NCBI GenBank assembly: GCA_963974215.1
Contig: CAXBBL010000004.1
Span: 248,001 to 312,000, forward strand
Direction of reading: 5' to 3'
DNA: 64,000 nt
Origin: Croceimicrobium sp963974215
Lineage (GTDB): Bacteria; Bacteroidota; Bacteroidia; Flavobacteriales; Schleiferiaceae
Shown here: positions 7,853 through 14,213 of the stretch, piece after piece
How positions within the stretch are numbered: the stretch's first letter is position 1
How the letters are laid out: every line of letters starts with the position of its first letter
The notes under the pieces: generated by a model
Databases searched by the model: none
What the model saw: only the letters and a program-made list of their open reading frames with translations
What the model was told of the DNA's origin: nothing
Translations under genes and position numbers: made by a program

Positions 7853-10102
7853 TTAAATAATCAATTTACTAACCGCAGCTGCATTTAAAGCCCATTTGGA
7901 ATCATAAACTTCATCGGCTTCTTTTCTATCCGATACAATTTCTAAACCTTGTACTTCCGCCTTCAGTCTAAGAAGTTCACCAATCTTTAATTTAGCGTCT
8001 AATTTGGCTAAGTGAGCCGCGATGCTCTTGCTGCTTGAAAAGTTTAGCTTTTGCACCACTTGCCCTTGAAAGCTCATTTCAAGCCAAATGATTTCCGCTT
8101 TTTCAATATCTAAAATTCCAAAAAGGAGCCCCTTGTTTAATGTTTTTTTAATTCTCAATTTTTGCTCAACTGCAGAAGGCTCATAAGCAACACCTTGGGA
8201 GCTAATCTTCATGGGAGAATTACTATTCATCCAGCCTAATTCCAGGTTAGGTGCTAAGCTTCCATTCGTATAGGCATTACATACGAAGCTAACATAATTG
8301 GCACCCAAATTTTTTAAAAGAGCTAGGTCTATATTAATATATTCTGCCGTACCTATTAAATTTGGGATATACTGAATATCTCCACTATGCTTGCATCCTG
8401 GGATGTTAAGCTGTGAGTAAGAGCAAAATTCGCTGCGATCAGCATAGCTTACATAACAACTCAAATCCATATCTAAGTGTTGGGCCTGCAAGCCTTTCCC
8501 CCATTGAATAAATAGTCTAAGCTCATTACTCTCCATTTTAAAACGAGTACCAACTGGCAAAGCGCCGTGATCTTGGATATTTTCACTTCGATCACCAATG
8601 GAAATAGGAATTTCAGAAAGTCTATCCTCAATAAAAATAGTTTTTGAAAAACTTTCGGTTTGAGAAAATTTGTGTCGAATTAATTCTAAGCTTAAACTTT
8701 TCACTAAGTTTCTCATCATTTTTAAGTCTGCCTCACCGTACAGCTCTAAAAGCGCGTTGCCCGTAATTTTCTTACTTACACCTCCAAGAGGTTTCACCAC
8801 TCTTTGGACATCGGCTTGAAAGTAAACCTGGGCGTACATATTTAGGCTTAGAATGAGCCTAGGGGGAACATCATACATCACTTCTTTAAAATGTTGAATG
8901 GTAATTTCAGGACCAAACCATAGCATAGAGGAAAATAGTGAGCGGGCAAATAAACCCGGTCGTTGCTTTAGCAAGGTCAAGGTTTTATCAGCATCCATCT
9001 TAAATTTATTCTTATTAACTTCTGCTTGCCATACATTGTAGTCTTCATTATAAAAGGCATCAAGCATTTTAGCCAGTTTTTCATTGCCTTTTTGTTTACT
9101 GTATTCGGCTAGCCTTAAAGCACGGATTACTCTCACCCAAATACCTCTTTTAGAATGCATACTTTCGCATTGTTCTTTAACACCAAGGTCTAGATTCGTA
9201 AGCCAAGTTGCATATTGTTTGCATTCTGAACGTTTGAATTTTAACTTCAAATCGGTTTTTGACTGTATTTTCACTTCCGCGATATTATCGAGCGAAAAAT
9301 GCCTATTACGCGCATTATTTCGCAAACGCTTGGCAATAGTTTTAGGTTCAACTATCTGCAGAAAGCCAGTATGCTTATACCACAGGTAGCGCAGGATGTC
9401 ATTTGGCGTTTTGAAATAAAGACTTGCCTTTTCTGGATTGCCTTGTTTAACAAGACAATCAATTACCAGCATTAGAGTTTCCTTTATAACTGGCTTTTGA
9501 CTTGTGGTAATACCGAAATTAGCAATTAAAATTTCCAGGTCATTTACTTGACTCGCATCTAAAGCAACAGGTGATTCGATCAAGTCATTTAGGTATTCTT
9601 GCAAATGATCTTCATTCCAAAGCTGGAGGGTTTTAAGTTTACTTTTTGGTGCTTTATAAGCCAGTTTTTCAAACTCAAAAGGGGTTCCACAGAAAGGACA
9701 GCCATTATAGCGCTCCAAGGGAAAAGTATTGGGAGGGATAATATGACCACAGGCTAATTTGCTTCCTTTTTGGTTGGTAAATATATTAGCAAACATAGTG
9801 ATCCAATGATCCACAATACTTTCCTGAGTGGGAATGTCCCATTGCTTTACCAAAGGAGTCCAGTTTTTATTCGCCCCACTCAATTCTTTCAATGCTTCCC
9901 AAATTGCCAATTTCTTGTTTAAGTTTAAACCATCAATGCATCTAAGCAAGTTTTCCGAAAGGGTATATCCCAATTGACTAAGGTTCGCCGTAAATAGTAA
10001 TGTACTTTCATTAATTACTGATTTTTCTCCACTATATGTTGAGTTTTTCGGAATGTAAATGCAGCCTTTTGCTAAAGCTACAGTTAGTAATGTATTTTTC
10101 AT
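7853..10102 (-). CDS. RING-like zinc cluster plus TerD-like domain protein, third component of rtcB locus
   Basis: A 749-residue soluble protein. Residues 115-145 form a RING/zinc-ribbon-like cluster, 'LACGHIIPP' followed by 'YNGCPFCGTPF' (C118, H120, C135, C138), as in the bacterial family I recall being named MXAN_6230/SCO0854 RING-domain proteins. The middle, about 170-500, is helical and repeat-like. The C-terminal third, about 525-700, resembles TerD: 'LDMDLSCYV', 'KHSGDI', 'VSFVCNAYT', 'GILDIEKAEIIWLEM'. It is the last gene of the rtcB transcription unit, and the tRNA-like block lies directly upstream of its start. An RNA- or tRNA-binding or adaptor function is inference from context. 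No vWA MIDAS motif is visible, so I do not call it Ro60/TROVE. Confidence 0.6.
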   Translation of the reverse strand: MKNTLLTVALAKGCIYIPKNSTYSGEKSVINESTLLFTANLSQLGYTLSENLLRCIDGLNLNKKLAIWEALKELSGANKNWTPLVKQWDIPTQESIVDHWITMFANIFTNQKGSKLACGHIIPPNTFPLERYNGCPFCGTPFEFEKLAYKAPKSKLKTLQLWNEDHLQEYLNDLIESPVALDASQVNDLEILIANFGITTSQKPVIKETLMLVIDCLVKQGNPEKASLYFKTPNDILRYLWYKHTGFLQIVEPKTIAKRLRNNARNRHFSLDNIAEVKIQSKTDLKLKFKRSECKQYATWLTNLDLGVKEQCESMHSKRGIWVRVIRALRLAEYSKQKGNEKLAKMLDAFYNEDYNVWQAEVNKNKFKMDADKTLTLLKQRPGLFARSLFSSMLWFGPEITIQHFKEVMYDVPPRLILSLNMYAQVYFQADVQRVVKPLGGVSKKITGNALLELYGEADLKMMRNLVKSLSLELIRHKFSQTESFSKTIFIEDRLSEIPISIGDRSENIQDHGALPVGTRFKMESNELRLFIQWGKGLQAQHLDMDLSCYVSYADRSEFCSYSQLNIPGCKHSGDIQYIPNLIGTAEYINIDLALLKNLGANYVSFVCNAYTNGSLAPNLELGWMNSNSPMKISSQGVAYEPSAVEQKLRIKKTLNKGLLFGILDIEKAEIIWLEMSFQGQVVQKLNFSSSKSIAAHLAKLDAKLKIGELLRLKAEVQGLEIVSDRKEADEVYDSKWALNAAAVSKLII

Positions 10103-10140
10103 AATATTTTTATACTAATGTTGATAAATTGTTAATCGAG

Positions 10141-10165
10141 GGTAATGCTAATTCTTTGTATTACC
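10141..10165 (-). other. Hairpin upstream of the RING/TerD-like gene
   Basis: In the minus-strand transcript GGTAAT (10165-10160) pairs with ATTACC (10146-10141) around a 13-nt loop. It ends the tRNA-like block and lies about 40 nt before the start codon of the 749-residue protein. It could be a processing or boundary hairpin, or part of a leader structure. No T-tract follows, so it is not an intrinsic terminator. Confidence 0.4.
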
Positions 10166-10172
10166 GATTCTC

Positions 10173-10224
10173 GTGCTAGAGAGTACAGGAGTCGAACCTG
10201 ATGATTAGTAAGTATAAGTTGACC
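10173..10224 (-). ncRNA. tRNA T-arm-like module 3 (no recognisable 5' half)
   Basis: In the minus-strand sense CAGG-TTCGACT-CCTG (10200-10186) is a T-arm with a canonical TTCGANT loop. It is preceded after 6 nt by a GGTCAA-N7-TTACT motif (10224-10207). The downstream bases CTCTCT look like a 3' acceptor strand. I could not find a matching 5' acceptor strand or D-arm. An outer 5-bp pairing CTCGT/ACGAG is possible with bases about 25 nt 5' of the motif. It may be a tRNA 3'-half mimic or a degraded tRNA. Confidence 0.45.
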
Positions 10225-10248
10225 ATGATAAAAAAGGTAATTAACGAG

Positions 10249-10302
10249 CTTCTATGACGGATTCGAACCGTTAATGCCAATTTGAGTAAGCTGGTTTTGA
10301 CC
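10249..10302 (-). ncRNA. tRNA T-arm-like module 2 (no recognisable 5' half)
   Basis: In the minus-strand sense ACGG-TTCGAAT-CCGT (10271-10257) forms a T-arm with a canonical TTCGANT loop, followed by CATAGAAGC resembling an acceptor 3' strand. The GGTCAA-N7-TTACT motif (10302-10285) lies 13 nt upstream of the T-stem. It begins only 8 nt after the interrupted tRNA, leaving no room for a normal 5' half. AGCTT within the motif region can pair with AAGCT at the 3' end, which would make a mini-tRNA-like fold. Function unknown. Confidence 0.45.
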
Positions 10303-10309
10303 TAAAGTG

Positions 10310-10423
10310 CGAGGCAGGTGGGACTCGAACCCACGACCTGGGCGTTAACAGCGCGGAAGTAAATTAGTATTGACCAAAGGTAATTTACCAATTAACCTGC
10401 TCTATCCACTGAGCTACTGCCTC
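10310..10423 (-). tRNA. tRNA-Asn(GUU) interrupted by a 41-nt insert
   Basis: Removing 10355-10395 leaves a 73-nt standard cloverleaf: acceptor stem GAGGCAG/CTGCCTC, T8 A9, D-stem GCTC/GAGC with GG in the loop, anticodon stem GGGCG/CGCCC, loop CTGTTAA (anticodon GTT at 10349-10347), 5-nt variable loop, T-stem GTGGG/CCCAC with loop TTCGAGT, discriminator G. All stems are perfectly paired. CCA is not encoded. With the insert in place the anticodon stem is split between positions 28 and 29. Discriminator G73 agrees with asparagine identity. The gene lies between rtcB and the RING/TerD-like gene on the same strand. Whether it is a functional tRNA, a spliced precursor or a tRNA-shaped regulatory RNA is open. 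Confidence 0.8.
10355..10395 (-). other. 41-nt insert in the tRNA anticodon stem
   Basis: The insert starts TTAATTGG and ends ACTTCC in the minus-strand sense. It folds by itself into a hairpin: GTAAATTA pairs with TAATTTAC (8 bp) around a 14-nt loop that contains GGTCAA. Its junctions are unambiguous, because no base can be shifted across them while restoring the stem. It is far too short for a self-splicing intron and is not at the usual 37/38 intron position. It would either be excised and the ends sealed, or remain as a side arm on the anticodon stem. Confidence 0.75.
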
Positions 10424-10573
10424 ATTTTAATTATTGGATAATTGAAAAGGTTTAAACGTAAAGGTAGTTGTGCGTAGTAACCAAATCTTGACCTATAATT
10501 TTTAAAAAGCTACTTTGTATTAATTAAACAAAGATCCCTAGGTACTGCGCCAATTTTACGCAGTACCCAAACT
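10424..10573 (-). other. rtcB 3' leader to the tRNA-like block
   Basis: This non-coding stretch of the minus-strand transcript holds two hairpins and the first GGTCAA-N7-TTACT copy. Directly after the rtcB stop, GGTACTGCG pairs with CGCAGTACC (10567-10559 and 10549-10541, 9 bp, 9-nt loop). A second stem is CTTTGT/ACAAAG (10533-10528 and 10518-10513). Neither is followed by a clear T-run on the minus strand, so they look like processing or stabilising structures, not terminators. The octamer TGCGTAGT at 10471-10478 (plus sense) repeats a half of the palindrome upstream of rtcB. Confidence 0.45.
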
Positions 10574-11950
10574 TCAACGTTTTCTTTTCCAAGGAGCATT
10601 TTTTTGCCAGTCGCCTGCCATAATAGAACCGTAAGGAAGAATTTCATCCACCACATTCCCTAATCCAAATTCATCCATCTGATTGCGCACGGAAGCAGCA
10701 TCCTTGTAGGCCGATGGTAGCTCGGAAATATCAATCTCGTTGGAGAAAAATCGGATATCTAAACCTTGTGTTTCTTCAGCAAAAACTTCAGCAATAGTTT
10801 GGTCGGCCTTTGATTTTTTATGCTGGGTACGACTCATGTTACGGCCGGCGCCATGAGGAGCGAAGCCTAAATTATTCGCCGTGCTTTTACCACTAACCAC
10901 TAAAATGGGTTCAGCCATATTCAAAGGAATCAGTCTAAGTTTATTTCCTTCTGGGAGAAAAGTATCTTTTAATGGTGTAGCTCCTTTAGCATGGTAAAAA
11001 ATGTCCTCTTCTTTAAAAACAAAGTTATGCTCATTCCAAAAACGATTCTCTATTTCAATCCCCAGGTTCTCCGCTACTTTATCATGAATACAGGTATGAT
11101 TTTGCTTCGTCCAATTGCGAATTACTTGCAAGGCTTTCCAGTACTCTTGTCCTTCTTCGGTGTTGAAGGGTATCCAAGCATTTTGCTTTAAAGTAGCAGG
11201 CGACAATTCCTTGCGGTACTTTTCCGCCACTTTCATTCCCTTGGTAAAAAGCCTCGCACCAACTCCACGAGAGCCGTGATGTGTTACCATAATAGTGTTG
11301 CCAGAGGCCTTCGATTTACCAACGAACAAAAAGTGGTTTCCATCCCCTTGTGTACCTAAATGAGCACGCGCTACTTTCTTCATATTATCTTCATTTAGAA
11401 AGTAATTGCCATTAAACTGCTCTAATAGTTCTGCCGGAAAACGAAACTGAGAATTCCGATCTCTTCCGCCCGGACCAAAGTGTGTGCTTCGGTGCGCTTC
11501 ATCTAGAATAGTTTTAGGGTCAACTTTCCCGTAGTCAGTTAGCATTAAAGAACAGCAAATGTCTGCGCTATGCATACCAGGATGAATAGCGTTTTTGGTA
11601 GCGACCACACCTCCTACAGGAATGGTTCCAATCGAACCAGCTGGGCAAGCATCGGGCATAACTGCACCGCCAACAACAGTAGGTGTTTCCATCACCTTAT
11701 TCATAGTAGAAACTACTGAGCTTAAATTGGTTTCCTCTAATTCATTTTCCGCTTTAAGATTTAAAGAATATTCAATGTTTGTTGTATGAAGTTCTAAAAC
11801 TGGAGCAGCTTTAAACTGCTCTAAATAGTCATGCATTTCTTCAATGCTTAGTTCATTTTCATTCATATAGTTGATGGCTTTAGAAAACCATTTTGCAGGT
11901 TTAAAACCTAAAGCAATTAGAGTGTCGCCGTTTATTTTGTGAGTGGTCAT
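10574..11950 (-). CDS. rtcB: RtcB RNA-splicing ligase
   Basis: A 458-residue RtcB, a Mn2+/GTP-dependent ligase that joins 2',3'-cyclic phosphate or 3'-phosphate ends to 5'-OH ends. Conserved sites are visible: metal ligands D130 and C133 in 'SADICCSL', H206 in 'GTQGDGNHF', the His before 'HGSRG' near 224, H320 in 'FYHAKGATP', and the guanylylated His near 366 in 'PHGAGRNMSR'. 'DICC' replaces the more usual 'DIGC', but D and C keep their spacing. It is first in a minus-strand unit with the tRNA-like block and the RING/TerD-like gene, and divergent from a WYL regulator. No rtcA cyclase is present. Confidence 0.93.
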   Translation of the reverse strand: MTTHKINGDTLIALGFKPAKWFSKAINYMNENELSIEEMHDYLEQFKAAPVLELHTTNIEYSLNLKAENELEETNLSSVVSTMNKVMETPTVVGGAVMPDACPAGSIGTIPVGGVVATKNAIHPGMHSADICCSLMLTDYGKVDPKTILDEAHRSTHFGPGGRDRNSQFRFPAELLEQFNGNYFLNEDNMKKVARAHLGTQGDGNHFLFVGKSKASGNTIMVTHHGSRGVGARLFTKGMKVAEKYRKELSPATLKQNAWIPFNTEEGQEYWKALQVIRNWTKQNHTCIHDKVAENLGIEIENRFWNEHNFVFKEEDIFYHAKGATPLKDTFLPEGNKLRLIPLNMAEPILVVSGKSTANNLGFAPHGAGRNMSRTQHKKSKADQTIAEVFAEETQGLDIRFFSNEIDISELPSAYKDAASVRNQMDEFGLGNVVDEILPYGSIMAGDWQKNAPWKRKR

Positions 11951-11975
11951 TTCCTTTTTGTTTTTAATTACTCTG

Positions 11976-11983
11976 CAAATATT
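11976..11983 (-). promoter_or_regulatory. Possible -7 element for rtcB
   Basis: In the minus-strand sense AATATTTG matches seven of eight positions of the Bacteroidota -7 consensus TAnnTTTG. It lies 26 nt upstream of the rtcB start codon and just downstream of the 9+9 bp palindrome, so a regulator bound there would sit over the -33 region. No convincing -33 element is seen, consistent with an activator-dependent promoter. This is inference from position. Confidence 0.4.
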
Positions 11984-11990
11984 AACGGCT

Positions 11991-12013
11991 ACTACGCAAT
12001 CTATTTGCGTAGT
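11991..12013. promoter_or_regulatory. 9+9 bp palindrome, candidate operator for the WYL regulator
   Basis: ACTACGCAA (11991-11999) and TTGCGTAGT (12005-12013) are perfect inverted repeats around 5 bp. The site lies in the 89-bp divergent region between rtcB and the WYL gene. The length and symmetry fit a dimeric helix-turn-helix protein. It lies about 27 bp upstream of the WYL start codon and about 41 bp upstream of the rtcB start, so one site could control both promoters. The regulator assignment is inference from adjacency. Confidence 0.6.
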
Positions 12014-12039
12014 TAAAATATATTTCTACTTTTACTCCT

Positions 12040-13068
12040 ATGGCTCAAAATAAAAATGCGCTAATCCGCTATAAAACAATAGATAAGTGCTTGCAAAATT
12101 ATTATCGAAGATGGACACTGGACGACTTAATTGAAGCCTGTTCAGAAGCACTATACGAGTATGAGGGCCGAGCTGTTCACGTAAGCAAAAGAAGTATTCA
12201 ATTGGATATTCAATTAATGCGCAGTGATAAACTGGGTTATAATGCACCCATAGTAGTCTACGATAAAAAGTTTTATAAGTATGAAGACGAAGGTTATTCG
12301 ATCACTAATATTCCCTTAACTGAAAATGATATGCAGGTTTTAGGGGAGACTGTAGAAATGCTTAAGCAGTTCAAAGATTTCTCCCTATTTTCCGAACTGA
12401 CAGGTATCATTCAAAGGTTGGAAGATAAAGTGTACTCAGAGAAAACTCATAAATCGGCGGTAATTCACCTTGATAAGAATGAAAACTTGAAAGGTTTGGA
12501 CTATCTCGATTTTTTATACCAGGCCATTTTAAAAAATATTTGCTTGGATATAGAGTATAGGTCTTTCCGAGCCCGAGCTTCCTCTTCTTACAACTTTCAC
12601 CCCTACATTTTAAAGGAGTTTAATAATCGCTGGTTTTTGGTGGGAAGGCAAAATGGGCAGAAGCAAATTTTAACACTCGCTCTTGATCGCATCTTAAAAC
12701 TAGATTTTAACCTAAATCTTCAGTATGATCAGGAAGGTTTTGATGGGGAAACTTACTATCGGAATACAATTGGAGTAACAGTGTTAAACGAAAACTTATT
12801 GACCGAGACACTTTTAAAAATTGATCGCAGTAATGCTCCCTATGTCCTTACAAAACCTTTTCATTCTTCACAAAAGCTAGTTGACCAGTTGGATGATGGT
12901 AGCATCGTGATTTCATTGCTAGTTCATCATAATTTTGAGTTCGAGAGATTGATACTGGGCTTTGGCGATTCCCTAGAAGTTCTTGAGCCCAAACAATTGC
13001 GCATAAGAATAAAGAGGAAGCTGAAAAAGGCTATTAAGAATTATGAACCGAGCCTAGAAAAGGAATAA
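12040..13068 (+). CDS. WYL-domain HTH transcriptional regulator of the rtcB locus
   Basis: A 342-residue YafY-type regulator. An N-terminal winged HTH (about residues 8-65) ends in 'VSKRSIQLDIQLMR'. A WYL region spans about 150-225, with 'LDIEYRSF', 'FHPYILKEFNNRWFLVGR' and 'LTLALDRIL', followed by the C-terminal WCX-like extension. WYL domains are proposed ligand (often nucleic acid) sensors, and such regulators commonly flank RNA-repair or defence genes. It is divergent from rtcB with a shared palindrome. Control of rtcB and the tRNA-like block by damaged RNA or DNA ends is an inference. Confidence 0.85.
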   Translation: MAQNKNALIRYKTIDKCLQNYYRRWTLDDLIEACSEALYEYEGRAVHVSKRSIQLDIQLMRSDKLGYNAPIVVYDKKFYKYEDEGYSITNIPLTENDMQVLGETVEMLKQFKDFSLFSELTGIIQRLEDKVYSEKTHKSAVIHLDKNENLKGLDYLDFLYQAILKNICLDIEYRSFRARASSSYNFHPYILKEFNNRWFLVGRQNGQKQILTLALDRILKLDFNLNLQYDQEGFDGETYYRNTIGVTVLNENLLTETLLKIDRSNAPYVLTKPFHSSQKLVDQLDDGSIVISLLVHHNFEFERLILGFGDSLEVLEPKQLRIRIKRKLKKAIKNYEPSLEKE

Positions 13069-13090
13069 GAGGAGCCAATACGTCCAACAA

Positions 13091-13118
13091 AAAAGGCTGC
13101 CTTTTCAGACAGCCTTTT
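13091..13118. terminator. Bidirectional intrinsic terminator
   Basis: AAAAGGCTG (13091-13099) pairs perfectly with CAGCCTTTT (13110-13118) around a 10-nt loop. A-rich sequence lies on the left and a T-run on the right. It separates the WYL regulator gene from the converging lipoprotein gene and would serve both. Confidence 0.8.
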
Positions 13119-13139
13119 CTTTCTATATTTTCTCTTTTC

Positions 13140-14075
13140 TTACAAAGTCGTACTTACCGAGTTGATATACTCAAACTTAGAAGTTTCTTTGTTCAAAGCC
13201 CAAATTACGGTTATAAAAGTTGGAGTGAAGTTAAAGCCCGGGGCATAAGCACCCTCAATTTCACTGTCGGGCTTAAGGATAAAATGCTTGATAGGGGTGG
13301 TCTCTGTACCAATAATATCATTTTCACTAAAAGCAGCACCAAAGGGAGTATATTCTCCAATATTAACCCCCCAAGCAAAGTCTGGGTTAGCGCTAGCGCT
13401 TAAAATCATCGGGTGTCTAAAGGGTCTATCTTTTCTAAATAAGGTGCTTGTACTATCTGCATTTTTAATATCGGCTGCCCAATAACTAACGCTATCAACA
13501 TTTTTAATGAATCCAGAAACTGCAGTCACTTGTAAGTTTGCACCTATGGCCTGATAGTTAGCTGCAACCATGGAACTGGCTAAGTAAGTCTCGATATAAA
13601 AACTACCACCGGTACTATCTCTCCAAAACTTAACTTTACTATCAATTACCCATGCGGTATCGTTACTGCTCACAACGTGATTAACTGTTGCCACAGGACG
13701 GCGACCCAACTCTTTTTCGATACTTGTAGCAGCAGTCGCTAAGTCTAAAGGTCCTTCATTTAAATACCAGCTAGGAGCGGGCTCTAAGGGCTGATTTAAG
13801 CTGATGCTATCCGTTAGAGCATTATATAGCGGACTACTTTGATCTCCTACTACTGAAAAGTAATTTACTTCTCCTGGATAAAGGTTCTGTATGTTCGCAC
13901 GAAAAATATCAAACGTAAAGCCGGTTGCAGGCACGTAAGAAGCTATAACTAAAGCATTTTTCGTTTCGGGTAAAGCAAGGCTGTCAGTGGCATAACCAAT
14001 AGGACTTGGCGGGGTTTCTTCTTCACATGCTACGAAAAACATGGAGGCAGCAAGTAATACTAAGATTTTCTTCAT
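13140..14075 (-). CDS. Putative lipoprotein, distantly Omp28-like
   Basis: About 311 residues from the Met at 14075, which gives a clear lipoprotein signal: 'MKKILVLLAASMFFVAC' then acidic residues (lipobox Cys 17). An upstream in-frame Met would put charged residues before the signal and is rejected. The layout (a strand 'ALVIASYVPATGF', a helix, then 'PSWYLNE' and a beta-rich half 'WVIDSKVKFWRDSTGGSFYIETYLASS') recalls Omp28-related proteins, but the thioredoxin-type cysteines are missing. Function is unknown. It faces the WYL gene across a terminator. Confidence 0.6.
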   Translation of the reverse strand: MKKILVLLAASMFFVACEEETPPSPIGYATDSLALPETKNALVIASYVPATGFTFDIFRANIQNLYPGEVNYFSVVGDQSSPLYNALTDSISLNQPLEPAPSWYLNEGPLDLATAATSIEKELGRRPVATVNHVVSSNDTAWVIDSKVKFWRDSTGGSFYIETYLASSMVAANYQAIGANLQVTAVSGFIKNVDSVSYWAADIKNADSTSTLFRKDRPFRHPMILSASANPDFAWGVNIGEYTPFGAAFSENDIIGTETTPIKHFILKPDSEIEGAYAPGFNFTPTFITVIWALNKETSKFEYINSVSTTL

Positions 14076-14213
14076 TGGTAAAAATTTCACGTCAAAAGTA
14101 ATTATTAAATAGGGAGTTTCATCCTTAGCTTTAATTCTTATTAAAAAAAGGACTAACAATTACCGTCTTAAGTTAAAGCGTCGAAAATGGCTAAAAGGTT
14201 GGCTGCTTAAACA

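Larger units (their letters stand above)
10207..10493 (-). repeat. Four copies of the spaced motif GGTCAA-N7-TTACT
   Basis: Reading the minus strand, the same bipartite motif with an invariant 7-nt gap occurs at 10493-10476, 10375-10358, 10302-10285 and 10224-10207. The gap sequences differ (GATTTGG, TACTAAT, AACCAGC, CTTATAC). Copy 2 lies inside the insert in the tRNA. Copies 3 and 4 precede T-arm-like hairpins by 13 and 6 nt. Copy 1 lies upstream of the tRNA. The exact spacing with variable core suggests a protein- or RNA-recognition element, not a recent duplication. Confidence 0.75.

Noticed and set aside
7853..10102. The 749-residue protein as a TROVE/Ro60 protein
   Set aside because: No C-terminal vWA MIDAS (DxSxS) is seen; instead there is a RING-like zinc cluster and a TerD-like end.
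10355..10395. tRNA insert as a group I intron or an archaeal bulge-helix-bulge intron
   Set aside because: At 41 nt it is far below group I size, it lies at 28/29 and not in the anticodon loop, and no 3-nt bulge/4-bp helix/3-nt bulge can be drawn at the junctions.
10173..10423. tRNA 3' ends as attachment sites of an integrative element
   Set aside because: No integrase, no direct-repeat partner for the T-arm/acceptor sequence and no element boundary nearby.
10207..10493. TTGACC on the plus strand in the four repeated motifs as sigma-70 -35 boxes
   Set aside because: Bacteroidota promoters use TTTG/TAnnTTTG, no correctly spaced -10 or -7 element follows the copies, and plus-strand transcripts would be antisense to all genes here.
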